NCBI GenBank assembly: GCA_016234735.1
Contig: JACRAN010000117.1
Location: forward strand, 1 to 64,000
Direction of reading: 5' to 3'
Source of the DNA: Bacteroidota bacterium
GTDB lineage: Bacteria > Bacteroidota > Bacteroidia > Chitinophagales > Saprospiraceae
Length of the DNA stretch: 64,000 nucleotides
Shown: piece by piece, positions 35,261-44,278 of the stretch
Numbering within the stretch: the stretch's first letter is position 1
Layout of the letters: each line of letters starts with the position of its first letter
Program-made: the position numbers and the translations under genes
The notes under the pieces: model-generated
Seen by the model: the letters and a program-made list of their open reading frames with translations, nothing else
Databases searched by the model: none
What the model was told of the DNA's origin: nothing

Positions 35261-37735
35261 ATGAAAGTTCTCAAGTTTGGCGGAAGCTCCGTCGGCACAC
35301 CGGAGCGCATCGAGGGACTCATCGACATCCTGAAAGGCTACTACGGCCGGGGCGAACACTTCACGGTTGTTTTCTCTGCCTTCAGCGGCGTGACGGACAG
35401 CCTGCTCGAAATGGGTCGGAAGGCTGCTTTCGGTGATGAAAGCTGGCGGGCGGCATTTGAGAAATTTGCCCAGCGCCACCAGGATGCCATCACTGCGCTG
35501 CTCACCGGGCCGCTCCGGGAGCAGGTGTCTGCCGACATGGAACGCAGCCACCAGTCGTTGGGCAACATGCTCACGGGCATCTTCCTCGTCCGTGAGGCAT
35601 CGCCCCGTACGATGGATTACGTGGTTAGTTTCGGCGAACGCAGTTCCGCTTTCATCATCGCCAACGCCATGCAGCAGGCAGGAATTCCGGCCTTTTTTCT
35701 GGATGCCCGGAAAGTCATCAAGACCAATAATTCGTTCGTGAATGCGAAAGTGGACTTCGCCGTCACCTACCCACTCGTCAGGGATTATTATACACAACAT
35801 CCTGAAATACAAGTAGTTACTGGTTTCATCGGCTCCACCTCTGATGATCTGACTACTACGTTGGGCAGGGGTGGTTCCGACTACACCGCTGCCATCATCG
35901 CTGCCGGGCTGGACGCTGTGAGCATCGAAATCTGGACGGACGTGGACGGGGTACTCACTGCCGATCCCCGCAAAGTGAAAAAAGCGTTCACCATTCCCAA
36001 AATGACTTACGCCGAAGCAATGGAAATGTCGCACTTCGGGGCGAAGGTGATTTACCCGCCCACGCTGCAACCGGCGCTGCAAAAACGCATCCCGCTTTTT
36101 ATCAAAAACACATTCAACCCGAATTTTGAGGGCACCTACATCACTGACAAGCGTGACCCCTCTGGCCATGCCGTCACGGGCATTTCCTCCATCAACCAGG
36201 TGGCACTGCTCACCTTACAAGGCGGCGGCATGTTCGGGGTGCCGGGCATTGCGGGGCGACTGTTCAGCAGCCTGGCGGGGGCGGGCATCAGTGTGATTTT
36301 GATTACGCAAGGTTCGTCGGAGCACTCGATTACCTTCGCCATTCCACCCGAACTGTCTGCGAAAGCGAAGCAGCAAGTAGAAACCGAGTTTGGATTCGAA
36401 ATGGAAAAAGGCATGGTGGAGCCGGTGAAAGTCGAGGTGGATTTGTCCGTCATCGCCATCATTGGAGAGAACATGCGCTACCGGCCCGGCATCGCAGGCC
36501 GTATGTTCCAGGCGTTGGGTAAAAACGGCGTGAACGTGGTGGCCATCGCCCAAGGTTCCTCAGAGTTGAACATCTCCGTCGTGGTGGCCCATGCCGACGA
36601 GGCCAAGGCGATGAACGCGCTGCACGAGACGTTTTTCCTCTCCGACACCAAGGAACTACACCTGTTCATGGTGGGCGTAGGGCTGATTGGCGCTACGCTG
36701 ATGGAGCAAATCAGGGCACAGGCGCAATTTTTAAAAGAAAAACGCAGCCTGGAATTAAAAATCATCGGGCTGGCCAACAGCACGAAGATGCTGTTCAACG
36801 AAAACGGCATTGACCTGGGCAACTGGAAGGAACTTTTGAACGCCTCCGGCGAAAAAACCAGCCTGGCCAGTTTCGTGGAACGGATGAAAAACCTGAACCT
36901 GAGCAACTCGGTTTTCGTGGACAACACCGCCAGCGAGCAGGTCACGCATTTCTACGAAACCATCCTGGAGAGCAGCATCTCCATCTCCACCCCGAACAAA
37001 ATCGCCACGTCGTCGTCGTACCTGCAATACCAACGGCTGAAGGGAATCGCTGCCCGGCGGGGCGTACCGTTTTTGTACGAAACCAACGTGGGAGCGGGCC
37101 TTCCGGTCATCGGCACCCTCGAAGACCTCATCACGAGCGGCGACTGCATCCTCAAAATCGAAGGGGTATTGTCCGGCACGATGTCGTTCATTTTCAACCA
37201 CTTCCAGGCAGGCGGTGAGCCGTTCAGCGCCATCGTTCGGGAAGCCAAGCGGCGGGGCTACACCGAACCCGACCCTCGTGACGACCTCGGCGGGGCCGAT
37301 GTACGCCGCAAGCTGCTCATCCTTGCCCGTGAAATTGGCCTGCCGCTCGAAGCCACCGATGTGCAAATCGAAAACATATTGCCCAAAGCGGCACAGGATG
37401 CGCCCAGCGTGGATGCGTTTTTCACGGAATTGGAAAAATCAGACGGTTATTTTGAAAAACTCGTGGCAGATGCGGCCAAAGAAGGCAAAGCACTGCGCAT
37501 GATTGCCAGCCTCGAAAACGGAACCGAAGGTACAAGCCAGGCCTGCATTGGCCTTCGGGCGGTGGATGCCTCGCACCCGTTCTTCGCCCTCAGTGGCAGC
37601 GACAACATGATCGTGTTCACCACCGAACGCTACAAGGAGCGTCCGCTCGTGGTGCGTGGCCCTGGTGCCGGTGCCGAGGTGACGGCGGCAGGGGTGTTCG
37701 CAGAGGTCGTTCGGATAGGGAATTATTTGTCCTGA
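35261..37735 (+). CDS. thrA: Bifunctional aspartokinase / homoserine dehydrogenase
   Basis: Fusion enzyme of about 824 residues catalysing the first and third steps from aspartate to homoserine. The aspartokinase domain begins MKVLKFGGSSVGTPERI, and contains GRGGSDYTAAIIAA. Two ACT regulatory domains follow (LLTLQGGGMFGVPGIAGRLFSSL and VIAIIGENMRYRPGIAGRMFQAL). The homoserine dehydrogenase part starts near residue 465 (LFMVGVGLIGATLMEQI) and carries the substrate motif LSGTMSFIFN and GYTEPDPRDDLGGADVRRK. The ATG at 35261 is chosen. Upstream in-frame codons are not protein-like. It opens a thrA-thrB-thrC operon and is probably feedback-inhibited by threonine through the ACT domains. Confidence 0.96.
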   Translation: MKVLKFGGSSVGTPERIEGLIDILKGYYGRGEHFTVVFSAFSGVTDSLLEMGRKAAFGDESWRAAFEKFAQRHQDAITALLTGPLREQVSADMERSHQSLGNMLTGIFLVREASPRTMDYVVSFGERSSAFIIANAMQQAGIPAFFLDARKVIKTNNSFVNAKVDFAVTYPLVRDYYTQHPEIQVVTGFIGSTSDDLTTTLGRGGSDYTAAIIAAGLDAVSIEIWTDVDGVLTADPRKVKKAFTIPKMTYAEAMEMSHFGAKVIYPPTLQPALQKRIPLFIKNTFNPNFEGTYITDKRDPSGHAVTGISSINQVALLTLQGGGMFGVPGIAGRLFSSLAGAGISVILITQGSSEHSITFAIPPELSAKAKQQVETEFGFEMEKGMVEPVKVEVDLSVIAIIGENMRYRPGIAGRMFQALGKNGVNVVAIAQGSSELNISVVVAHADEAKAMNALHETFFLSDTKELHLFMVGVGLIGATLMEQIRAQAQFLKEKRSLELKIIGLANSTKMLFNENGIDLGNWKELLNASGEKTSLASFVERMKNLNLSNSVFVDNTASEQVTHFYETILESSISISTPNKIATSSSYLQYQRLKGIAARRGVPFLYETNVGAGLPVIGTLEDLITSGDCILKIEGVLSGTMSFIFNHFQAGGEPFSAIVREAKRRGYTEPDPRDDLGGADVRRKLLILAREIGLPLEATDVQIENILPKAAQDAPSVDAFFTELEKSDGYFEKLVADAAKEGKALRMIASLENGTEGTSQACIGLRAVDASHPFFALSGSDNMIVFTTERYKERPLVVRGPGAGAEVTAAGVFAEVVRIGNYLS

Positions 37736-37775
37736 ATATTTCATAAAAAATTGATAATCAAATACATAGATTAAA

Positions 37776-38708
37776 ATGCAACCCGGAATTAAGGTTTTTG
37801 CCCCTGCCTCCGTTGGCAACGCTGCCGTGGGTTTCGACGTGATGGGATTTGCGCTGGAGCAACCTGGCGACGAGGTCATCGTCCGCTTCTCCGACACGCC
37901 GGGGCTGCGCATCACACTCATTGCCGGGGCACAGGGCAAACTTTCCAGCGACCCACAGAAAAATACCGCCGGGCTTGCAGCGCTCAAGTTGCTCGAACAC
38001 CTCGGCGAAACCGGACGGGGCATCGAGATGGAATTGCACAAAAAAATGCCAATCGGTAGCGGTCTTGGCAGCAGTGCGGCCAGTGCAGTGGCGGGTGCAA
38101 TGGCCATCAACGAATTGCTCAAACGACCGCTGGAAAAAAAAGACTTGCTGCCGTTTGCCCTGCAAGGCGAGTACCTCGCTTCGGGAGGGTGGCACGCTGA
38201 CAATGTTGCACCGTCGCTCATGGGCGGCCTCGTGCTCATCCGCGACAACGAGACGATGGACTTCCATCGCCTGCCTGTGCCTCACGGTATTTACGCCACG
38301 GTGATTTACCCGCATGTGGAAGTGCTGACGAAGGATGCCCGTAGTATTCTGAGCGATGCGGTGCCGTTGAAGAAATTCATCCAGCAAAATGCCAATCTTG
38401 GCGCTTTCATCATCGGCCTCTACCGTTCGGACATTGCGCTTATCGGACGTGCGTTGCAGGATGCGGTCATTGAACCGCAGCGGGCAAGGCTGATCCCGCA
38501 TTTTTATGCCGTGAAGGAAGCGGCGTTGAAGGCGGGGGCGCTGGGTTGCAGCATCTCTGGTGCCGGGCCTTCGATTTTCGCGCTGAGTGCCAACAGCCTG
38601 ATAGCCGAGGAGGTGCGTGAAGCGATGAGGCAGGTTTATTTTGATTCTAAAATCGAGTACGATTCGTTCATGTCACCCATCAATCAGGAGGGGGCGGTGA
38701 AACTTTAA
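37776..38708 (+). CDS. thrB: Homoserine kinase
   Basis: GHMP-family kinase of 310 residues that phosphorylates homoserine. The start MQPGIKVFAPASVGNAAVGFD is the usual PASxxNxGxGFD motif 1. The ATP loop is PIGSGLGSSAASAVAGA near residue 90-106. Motif 3 is GCSISGAGPSIFAL close to the end. The gene sits 40 bp after thrA and 23 bp before thrC, as the second gene of the operon. Nothing is missing relative to the family. Confidence 0.96.
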   Translation: MQPGIKVFAPASVGNAAVGFDVMGFALEQPGDEVIVRFSDTPGLRITLIAGAQGKLSSDPQKNTAGLAALKLLEHLGETGRGIEMELHKKMPIGSGLGSSAASAVAGAMAINELLKRPLEKKDLLPFALQGEYLASGGWHADNVAPSLMGGLVLIRDNETMDFHRLPVPHGIYATVIYPHVEVLTKDARSILSDAVPLKKFIQQNANLGAFIIGLYRSDIALIGRALQDAVIEPQRARLIPHFYAVKEAALKAGALGCSISGAGPSIFALSANSLIAEEVREAMRQVYFDSKIEYDSFMSPINQEGAVKL

Positions 38709-38731
38709 CCGAAAGGAAAACGGGATAAAAC

Positions 38732-40036
38732 ATGCGTTTTTACAGCACAAAAAACAAATCCAAATTCGTCTCTTTGCAGGAAGCTGTTTTAAAAGGGCTG
38801 CCCGAAGATAACGGGTTGTACATGCCCGAATCCATCCCGCAACTCCCTGAAAGTTTTGTAAAAAACTTAAAGAATTACTCGTTTCAGGAAATCGGTTTCG
38901 AGGTTTGCAAGTCCCTTTTCGATGGCGCTATCCCTGAAAATGACCTGTGGGACATCGTTGAAAAGTCCATCACCTTCCCCGCCCCTGTCGTGAAATTGGA
39001 TGACCAAACCTACATCCTCGAACTGTTTCATGGCCCGTCCCTTGCGTTCAAAGACTTTGGCGCAAGGTTCATGGCGCAATTAATGAGCTACTTCAATCGG
39101 GGCGAAGACAAGGAATTGGTCATCCTCGTGGCCACTTCCGGCGATACGGGCGGGGCCGTTGCGGCTGGTTTTTACAAGACACCGGGCATCCGGGTCGTCA
39201 TCCTCTACCCTTCCGGGAAGGTGAGCCACTTGCAGGAAAAACAATTGACGACTTTGGGAGAAAACGTGACTGCCATTGAGGTGGCGGGTACGTTTGACGA
39301 TTGCCAGGCGCTGGTGAAGCAGGCTTTTTTGGATGAAGATTTGACTCGGAGCATACGCCTCAGTTCTGCCAATTCCATTAATATCGCCCGGTTGGTGCCG
39401 CAATCTTTCTACTATTTCGAGGCTTACAAACAATTGGAAGCGGATGAAAGGCCAGTGGTTTTTTGCATACCAAGTGGCAACTTCGGCAACCTGACTGCGG
39501 GACTTTTTGCTAAAAAAATGGGGCTGCCTGTACATCGATTCATTGCCGCCACCAATGCAAACGACGTGGTGCCAGAGTATTTAAACACAGGTATTTACTC
39601 ACCTCGACCATCCACCCCTACCCTTTCCAATGCAATGGACGTGGGAAACCCTTCCAATTTTGCCCGCACATTGGATTTGTATCGTTCCACGTGGAACAAT
39701 ATCAAAAACGAAATTTCAGGATACTCGTTCAATGACGCTGAAACCAAAACAGCCATGAGGGAGGTTTTTCAAAAACACAACTACATTATGGACCCACACG
39801 GGGCGGTTGGTTATTTGGCTTTGCGGCAATTTCAGAGAGAGTATGCAGGTGCCAAAGGTGTCGTTTTAGAAACTGCCCACCCTTCCAAATTTCTTCCCGG
39901 TGTGGAAGCAATTCTTCAAACAAGCGTCGCTGTCCCCGAAAGATTGGCGGTGTTGTCCCAAAAAGAAAAACAGGCTTGGCAGCTTGGCGCTGCGTTCCAC
40001 CCATTCAAATCCTGGCTATTGGAAAGTTTTGGGTAA
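38732..40036 (+). CDS. thrC: Threonine synthase
   Basis: PLP enzyme of 434 residues converting O-phosphohomoserine to threonine. Its start MRFYSTKNKSKFVSLQEAVLKGLPEDNGLYMPE is the N-terminal family signature. PLP-binding Lys107 lies in HGPSLAFKDFGARF. The phosphate loop SGDTGGAVAAGF and the later PSGNFGNLTAGL are intact. Last gene of the thr operon; a terminator follows. The coding sequence contains a 14-bp palindrome, GTTCCACGTGGAAC at 39684-39697, that resembles a parS site. A longer copy lies right after the stop codon. Confidence 0.96.
   Translation: MRFYSTKNKSKFVSLQEAVLKGLPEDNGLYMPESIPQLPESFVKNLKNYSFQEIGFEVCKSLFDGAIPENDLWDIVEKSITFPAPVVKLDDQTYILELFHGPSLAFKDFGARFMAQLMSYFNRGEDKELVILVATSGDTGGAVAAGFYKTPGIRVVILYPSGKVSHLQEKQLTTLGENVTAIEVAGTFDDCQALVKQAFLDEDLTRSIRLSSANSINIARLVPQSFYYFEAYKQLEADERPVVFCIPSGNFGNLTAGLFAKKMGLPVHRFIAATNANDVVPEYLNTGIYSPRPSTPTLSNAMDVGNPSNFARTLDLYRSTWNNIKNEISGYSFNDAETKTAMREVFQKHNYIMDPHGAVGYLALRQFQREYAGAKGVVLETAHPSKFLPGVEAILQTSVAVPERLAVLSQKEKQAWQLGAAFHPFKSWLLESFG
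39683..39698. other. parS-like centromere site within thrC
   Basis: CGTTCCACGTGGAACA, with a perfect 14-bp palindromic core. It differs from the site at 40041 only in its first base and resembles the chromosomal ParB-binding consensus TGTTnCACGTGaAACA. No parA or parB gene is in this window. Confidence 0.6.
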
Positions 40037-40040
40037 ATTT

Positions 40041-40056
40041 TGTTCCACGTGGAACA
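40041..40056. other. parS-like centromere site after thrC
   Basis: TGTTCCACGTGGAACA is a perfect 16-bp palindrome that extends to 22 bp (40038-40059) with flanking A/T pairs. It lies 4 bp after the thrC stop and 358 bp from the site in thrC. It fits the parS consensus for ParB/Spo0J proteins. Clustered parS sites are normally within the origin-proximal part of the chromosome. Confidence 0.68.
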
Positions 40057-40060
40057 AAAA

Positions 40061-40101
40061 AGCCGGAGAATGGGATATCTCATTCTCCGGCTTTTGCTTT
40101 T
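40061..40101. terminator. Bidirectional terminator after the thr operon
   Basis: Perfect 12-bp stem AGCCGGAGAATG (40061-40072) with CATTCTCCGGCT (40081-40092), T-runs on both sides. It separates thrC from the convergent gene at 40114 and directly abuts the second parS-like palindrome. Confidence 0.88.
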
Positions 40102-40113
40102 TTAGGCAACGGT

Positions 40114-40716
40114 TTATTTTAAAAACTGAACTTCAATCGAAAAAAACTGGTCATTCGTCAAGGCGGCATCCTGGTGGCTCTCGATGGTGTACCCGGTAGC
40201 CGGTCGATAAGCCAATATCTGCCTCGAACTGGCGATGGTGCTGGTGGTATTGTTTTCGATAAAAACACCCACAACCGTTTGCTTCTCAAAATCAATGGAA
40301 ATTTTCCGGGTCTTTAGTTTTTCATCGGCAGCGGTATAATCAAGCCTAACGAGTTCTTTTTCATCATTGAAAATACTGTCCGTTTTGTACTTGTCGGACC
40401 AAGCGGGGCGATTGATGTCGGAGGCTGAAAAAATACCCAACTCTTGCCGATAGTTGATGCTGTCCAATACCTGTTCTTCTTTTATATTACCAACCGCTAC
40501 TATTTTTTTTGCCTTATTTCCATTCGCAAGGCGTTGGGTCTCGGACTCGAAATACGCTTTGAGGTCGAAGAAAGATTTTTCGGCTTTCCTCCCCGGTTTT
40601 GTGCCGGATTGACAGGACAATAAAAAAGTCAACATAAAAATCATTGTGAACGCGCTTAAATTCACTTTATTTAACCCCTGCTGCCCACGATGTAACTTAC
40701 TCAGCATTTTTTTCAT
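40114..40716 (-). CDS. Hypothetical lipoprotein
   Basis: Protein of 200 residues. An N-terminal stretch (MKKMLSKLHRGQQGLNKVNL) precedes a signal-type hydrophobic segment ending in the lipobox LLSC (Cys about 35). An internal ATG closer to the hydrophobic core could be the real start. The mature part is soluble with alternating beta strands (RKISIDFEKQTVVGVFIENN, FFSIEVQFLK). I do not recognise the family. It lies 9 bp after gpmI on the same strand, so it is probably co-transcribed, but a metabolic link is not evident. Confidence 0.72.
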   Translation of the reverse strand: MKKMLSKLHRGQQGLNKVNLSAFTMIFMLTFLLSCQSGTKPGRKAEKSFFDLKAYFESETQRLANGNKAKKIVAVGNIKEEQVLDSINYRQELGIFSASDINRPAWSDKYKTDSIFNDEKELVRLDYTAADEKLKTRKISIDFEKQTVVGVFIENNTTSTIASSRQILAYRPATGYTIESHQDAALTNDQFFSIEVQFLK

Positions 40717-40725
40717 TGTCGCAAA

Positions 40726-42282
40726 TTAAACTGTGGCTGTCACTGAAATAACAGGTGTCAGAAGCACCTCTCCATCCATCTCTTTCGGAGGCTCGATACC
40801 GAGCATTTTCAAAATAGTCGGGGCAATATCAGCCAGTTTGCCGCTCTTCAATCTTGCACGTTCAGGGTGTTGGTTCACATAAATACACGGAACTGGATTT
40901 TTTGTATGAGCCGTATTGGGTGTGCCATCTTCGTTGATCATGTAATCCGAGTTGCCATGGTCAGCAATGATGATAGCGTCATAACCATATTTCAAGCCCG
41001 TTTCCAAAAGTCGGCCAAGGCATGTGTCCACCGTCTCGGCAGCTACCTTGCAAGCGTCGAATACGCCGGTATGCCCAACCATGTCGGTATTGGCAAAATT
41101 AAGGCAAACGAAATTGGGCTGATGGTTTTCAATATCAGCAATGATAGCATCTGTAATTTGGGCAGCACTCATTTCCGGCTGTAGGTCGTACGTGGCTACT
41201 TTCAGGGACGGTATCATGATCCGTCGCTCACCGCTGAAAGGCTCCTCCCGCCCACCGGAAAAAAAGAACGTCACATGTGGGTATTTTTCTGTCTCGGCGA
41301 TGCGCACTTGCGTCAGGCCATTTTTCGATAATACTTCACCGAGCGTATTCGTGAGATTGTCTTTTTCAAAAATGACGCGTACGTTTTGAAATGACTCGTC
41401 GTAGCGGGTCATCGTGACATAGTACAAATTGAGTTTCTTCATCCCGAAATCGGGCATGTCTTTTTGTGTGAGCACGATGGAAATTTCCCGAGGCCTATCG
41501 GTTCGAAAATTGAAGCAAACCAATACATCGCCATCCTGAATGGTTGCAATGGGTTCGCCCTTGGCACCCACACAAACGATGGGTTTTATAAACTCGTCCG
41601 TCTCTCCGGCTTCATAGCGTTGGCAAATGAGCGATAGCGGGTCGGAGGTTTTTTCACCGATGCCGTTCACCAGCAGGTCGTAAGCTAATTTCACCCGCTC
41701 CCAGCGGTTGTCGCGGTCCATGGCGAAGTACCTCCCAATGACAGATGCTAATTTAACTGTTTGATTATCAGTGTTTTGTAAAAATTCTTTTAAAAAACCA
41801 TGCCCGCTTTTTGGGTCAGTGTCACGCCCATCCATGAAGGCGTGGACGAAAACTTTCTGCAAGCCTTGTGCTTGCCCAGCATCACACAAGGCTTTGAGGT
41901 GGCTCGTGTGGGAATGAACTCCGCCATCGGACAACAACCCGATGAAATGGATTGCTTTGCTATTTTCTTTTGCGTACCGGAGGGCTGCCAATAGAACGGG
42001 ATGCTGCTGCAACTCGCCTTCTCTCACCGCTTTGTTGATGCGGGCCAATTCCTGGTAGACGATGCGCCCCGCACCGATGTTCAGGTGGCCGACCTCGGAG
42101 TTGCCCATCTGGCCATCGGGGAGGCCAACCAACTCGCCATGTGTCACCAATTCGGAATTGGGATATTTCTTCATCAACGCATCCATCACTGGCGTACGAG
42201 CCTGGGCAATGGCATCGGCTTCATACTTCTGTCCCTTCCCCCAGCCGTCGAGAATGACCAGCATGGCATGTTTCGTACGCAT
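40726..42282 (-). CDS. gpmI: 2,3-bisphosphoglycerate-independent phosphoglycerate mutase
   Basis: Glycolytic enzyme of about 518 residues interconverting 3- and 2-phosphoglycerate, dependent on two Mn2+ ions. ATG 42282 gives MRTKHAMLVILDGWG, with the first metal-binding Asp. The phosphorylated Ser62 is in GQMGNSEVGHLNIGAG. Later motifs are GRDTDPKSGHGFL, FRTDRPREI, NFANTDMVGHTG, and IIADHGNSDYM, the second metal site with H, D and H residues. The alkaline-phosphatase-like and phosphotransferase domains are both complete. It is upstream of the hypothetical lipoprotein gene. Confidence 0.97.
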   Translation of the reverse strand: MRTKHAMLVILDGWGKGQKYEADAIAQARTPVMDALMKKYPNSELVTHGELVGLPDGQMGNSEVGHLNIGAGRIVYQELARINKAVREGELQQHPVLLAALRYAKENSKAIHFIGLLSDGGVHSHTSHLKALCDAGQAQGLQKVFVHAFMDGRDTDPKSGHGFLKEFLQNTDNQTVKLASVIGRYFAMDRDNRWERVKLAYDLLVNGIGEKTSDPLSLICQRYEAGETDEFIKPIVCVGAKGEPIATIQDGDVLVCFNFRTDRPREISIVLTQKDMPDFGMKKLNLYYVTMTRYDESFQNVRVIFEKDNLTNTLGEVLSKNGLTQVRIAETEKYPHVTFFFSGGREEPFSGERRIMIPSLKVATYDLQPEMSAAQITDAIIADIENHQPNFVCLNFANTDMVGHTGVFDACKVAAETVDTCLGRLLETGLKYGYDAIIIADHGNSDYMINEDGTPNTAHTKNPVPCIYVNQHPERARLKSGKLADIAPTILKMLGIEPPKEMDGEVLLTPVISVTATV

Positions 42283-42660
42283 ATCAATTGGATTAAAACA
42301 GGATGTAATTATTTGCCCGAAGGGGCAACACAAAAATAGAAAGTAACTTCAGCCTGCATCTGTAACTTTTTAAAAAGGCACCGTTACCCGAATTGTTTTT
42401 GCGAAGCGGAAAAAATGCATCTTGAAAAATACCACCTGAGTTACCTTGGCGTTAATTTGTCACTCAATTTGCAGCAAGCCATTTTGGAATATTTAACTTT
42501 TCAAGTAGTTACCCCTATCGCAAGTCACGTCAGAATTTTGTCAAACGAACATATCGTATTTTTTGCTTGTTTGACATGAAATAAGGAACTTCGCAGGCTC
42601 ATGCCGGTAAGCCCAAAACAGGCGGACTCATGAGCCGATGTGTTCATAAATTTAAAAACC
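42283..42660. other. Intergenic region between gpmI and the DUF4783 gene
   Basis: About 378 bp of AT-rich sequence with divergent genes on both sides. It contains two inverted repeats: TGTCAAAC (42539-42546) with GTTTGACA (42569-42576), and GGCTCATG (42596-42603) with CATGAGCC (42629-42636). The second would form a hairpin in the leader of the DUF4783 gene. CAAAAATA at 42331-42338 is a minus-strand -7-like box for gpmI. No gene is seen. Confidence 0.5.
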
Positions 42661-43050
42661 ATGAAAAATTTTCTGTTTGTTCTGCTTCTTGCCCCTTCGA
42701 TTGCCTTCATAACGGAAGATGAGTTGAATCTTGATGCCATTACCAAGGCTATCAGCAGCGGCAACGCCGACGCATTGAGTCCATACTTTGATGCCACTGT
42801 GGAAGTGGCCGTTATGGACAAGGAGGAGACTTACCCGAAGGCCGAGGCCGTGAAAGTGGTCAAAGAGTTTTTTGCCAAAAACAAGCCGACCTCTTTCAAA
42901 CAGGTACACCAGGGTGCCTCGAAAGGGCAGGATTCCCAGTATTGCATTGGTAACATGACTGCCACTTCAGGTACTTTCCGGGTGTACATTTACATGAAAG
43001 TAACTGGCGGCAAGTACATCATTCAGGAGTTGAGGTTTGACAAAGAATAA
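42661..43050 (+). CDS. DUF4783 family secreted protein
   Basis: About 129 residues from ATG 42661, with a short signal peptide (MKNFLFVLLLAPSIAFI). The mature part is a small SnoaL/NTF2-like alpha+beta fold. It shows ITKAISSGNADALSPYFDATVEVAVMD, KAEAVKVVKEFFAKNKPTSF and the closing FRVYIYMKVTGGKYIIQELRF typical of DUF4783. Members are conserved across Bacteroidota and their role is unknown. It is monocistronic, with a structured leader and a strong terminator. Confidence 0.85.
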   Translation: MKNFLFVLLLAPSIAFITEDELNLDAITKAISSGNADALSPYFDATVEVAVMDKEETYPKAEAVKVVKEFFAKNKPTSFKQVHQGASKGQDSQYCIGNMTATSGTFRVYIYMKVTGGKYIIQELRFDKE

Positions 43051-43074
43051 TTTCTGAAAATCTGACCCACAAAA

Positions 43075-43109
43075 AAAGGCATCCCGCATTTGGGATGCCT
43101 TTCTTTTTT
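43075..43109. terminator. Bidirectional terminator between DUF4783 and alkaline phosphatase genes
   Basis: AAAGGCATCCC (43075-43085) pairs with GGGATGCCTTT (43092-43102), followed by CTTTTTT on the plus strand and a poly-T (seen here as A7) on the minus strand. It serves two convergent genes. Confidence 0.9.
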
Positions 43110-43128
43110 AAACTATTGATGGTGGGCT

Positions 43129-44262
43129 TTATTTTATATCAAAACCCAAGGCCCTTCTCATTTTATCATAAATAGATGTGTTTTCATAAATCCCGCTAAA
43201 GAATTCCTCGCCCGGCCCGTAGGCAAAAACTGGTATCAAAGCAGCCGTGTGTTTATCAGTAGTGAAAGCAGGTACGATACTGTCCATTCTGGAAGTCGGG
43301 TTGATAGCATAGCCGCCCGTTTCGTGGTCGGCTGTCACGATGACCAGGGTTTCTCCATCCTGCCTGGCAAATTCCAGCACAGCACCGATGGCATTGTCAA
43401 AGTCAATCATTTCGCTGATGATGTAGTCCGAATCATTGGCATGGCCGCCCCAGTCAATTTGCGAACCCTCAATCATCAGGAAAAAACCTTTCTCCTGTTG
43501 GTTTGACAAAAAGTTCACGGCAGCCTGGCAAGCCGGCACAAAATAATCCCGGCCTTGCGAAAGTGGAAGTGGCTCGCCGTCAGCCGTGAAGTAACCGAAG
43601 TTTTTGTTGAAGTCGATAGCAGTGTTTTTGAAATCTTTGTCAAGAAAAGTGGACACGGCATAGCCTTTCTTACTCAATTGGGCCATCAGGTCTTGCTCGT
43701 CCTTGCGGCGGTCGAAGTATTGTTTGCCGCCTCCGACAAAAAAATCAACATCCGTCTTCAACAAGCCAGCGGCAATTTCTTCCATCATGCCCCGGTCTTT
43801 TTCATGTGCAAAAAAACAGGCCGGCGTGGCATGTGTGATGGAAGACGTGACTACAAGGCCCGTTGCAAAACCGGCCAGTTCGGCTTCTTCGAGTATGGTC
43901 TGAGCGGGTTTGCCTTTTTGATCCACTCCGATGGCACCATTGTAGGTTTTTTTGCCACAAGAAAATGCCGTCGCACCGGCTGCCGAGTCGGTCACAAGGT
44001 TGTCGGAGGCATACGATTTGTGCAGGCCAATGTACTTGAATTGCTCCAGGTTGAGTTTGTTCCCGTTGATGTACATGCCCGCTGTGATTTGCGTCAGGCC
44101 CATGCCATCGCCTATCATCAGGATGATGTTTTTGGGCGGAGTAAAAGTTATCGTATCCGTCGCAACAATGATTTCTTTATCCTTGCTGATTACTTCCGTT
44201 GTCGGTTTGGGGTGACATGCCAACATTGAAATGCAAAGGGCAAGTGTGATGGGTTTTTTCAT
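43129..44262 (-). CDS. Alkaline phosphatase, lipoprotein
   Basis: About 377 residues from ATG 44262. The lipobox is MLAC (Cys16). The fold markers are KNIILMIGDGMGLTQI (first metal Asp), the nucleophile Ser93 in TDSAAGATAFSCG, FFVGGGKQYFDRRKDEQDL, and VTADHETGGYAI with metal-binding His. This matches the PhoA-type superfamily of phosphomonoesterases that release phosphate outside the cytoplasm. An insertion or regulation by phosphate cannot be seen; no Pho box was identified. It lies 16 bp after dprA on the same strand, with no obvious functional link. Confidence 0.93.
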   Translation of the reverse strand: MKKPITLALCISMLACHPKPTTEVISKDKEIIVATDTITFTPPKNIILMIGDGMGLTQITAGMYINGNKLNLEQFKYIGLHKSYASDNLVTDSAAGATAFSCGKKTYNGAIGVDQKGKPAQTILEEAELAGFATGLVVTSSITHATPACFFAHEKDRGMMEEIAAGLLKTDVDFFVGGGKQYFDRRKDEQDLMAQLSKKGYAVSTFLDKDFKNTAIDFNKNFGYFTADGEPLPLSQGRDYFVPACQAAVNFLSNQQEKGFFLMIEGSQIDWGGHANDSDYIISEMIDFDNAIGAVLEFARQDGETLVIVTADHETGGYAINPTSRMDSIVPAFTTDKHTAALIPVFAYGPGEEFFSGIYENTSIYDKMRRALGFDIK

Positions 44263-44278
44263 GTTCAAAAAAAGTTTT

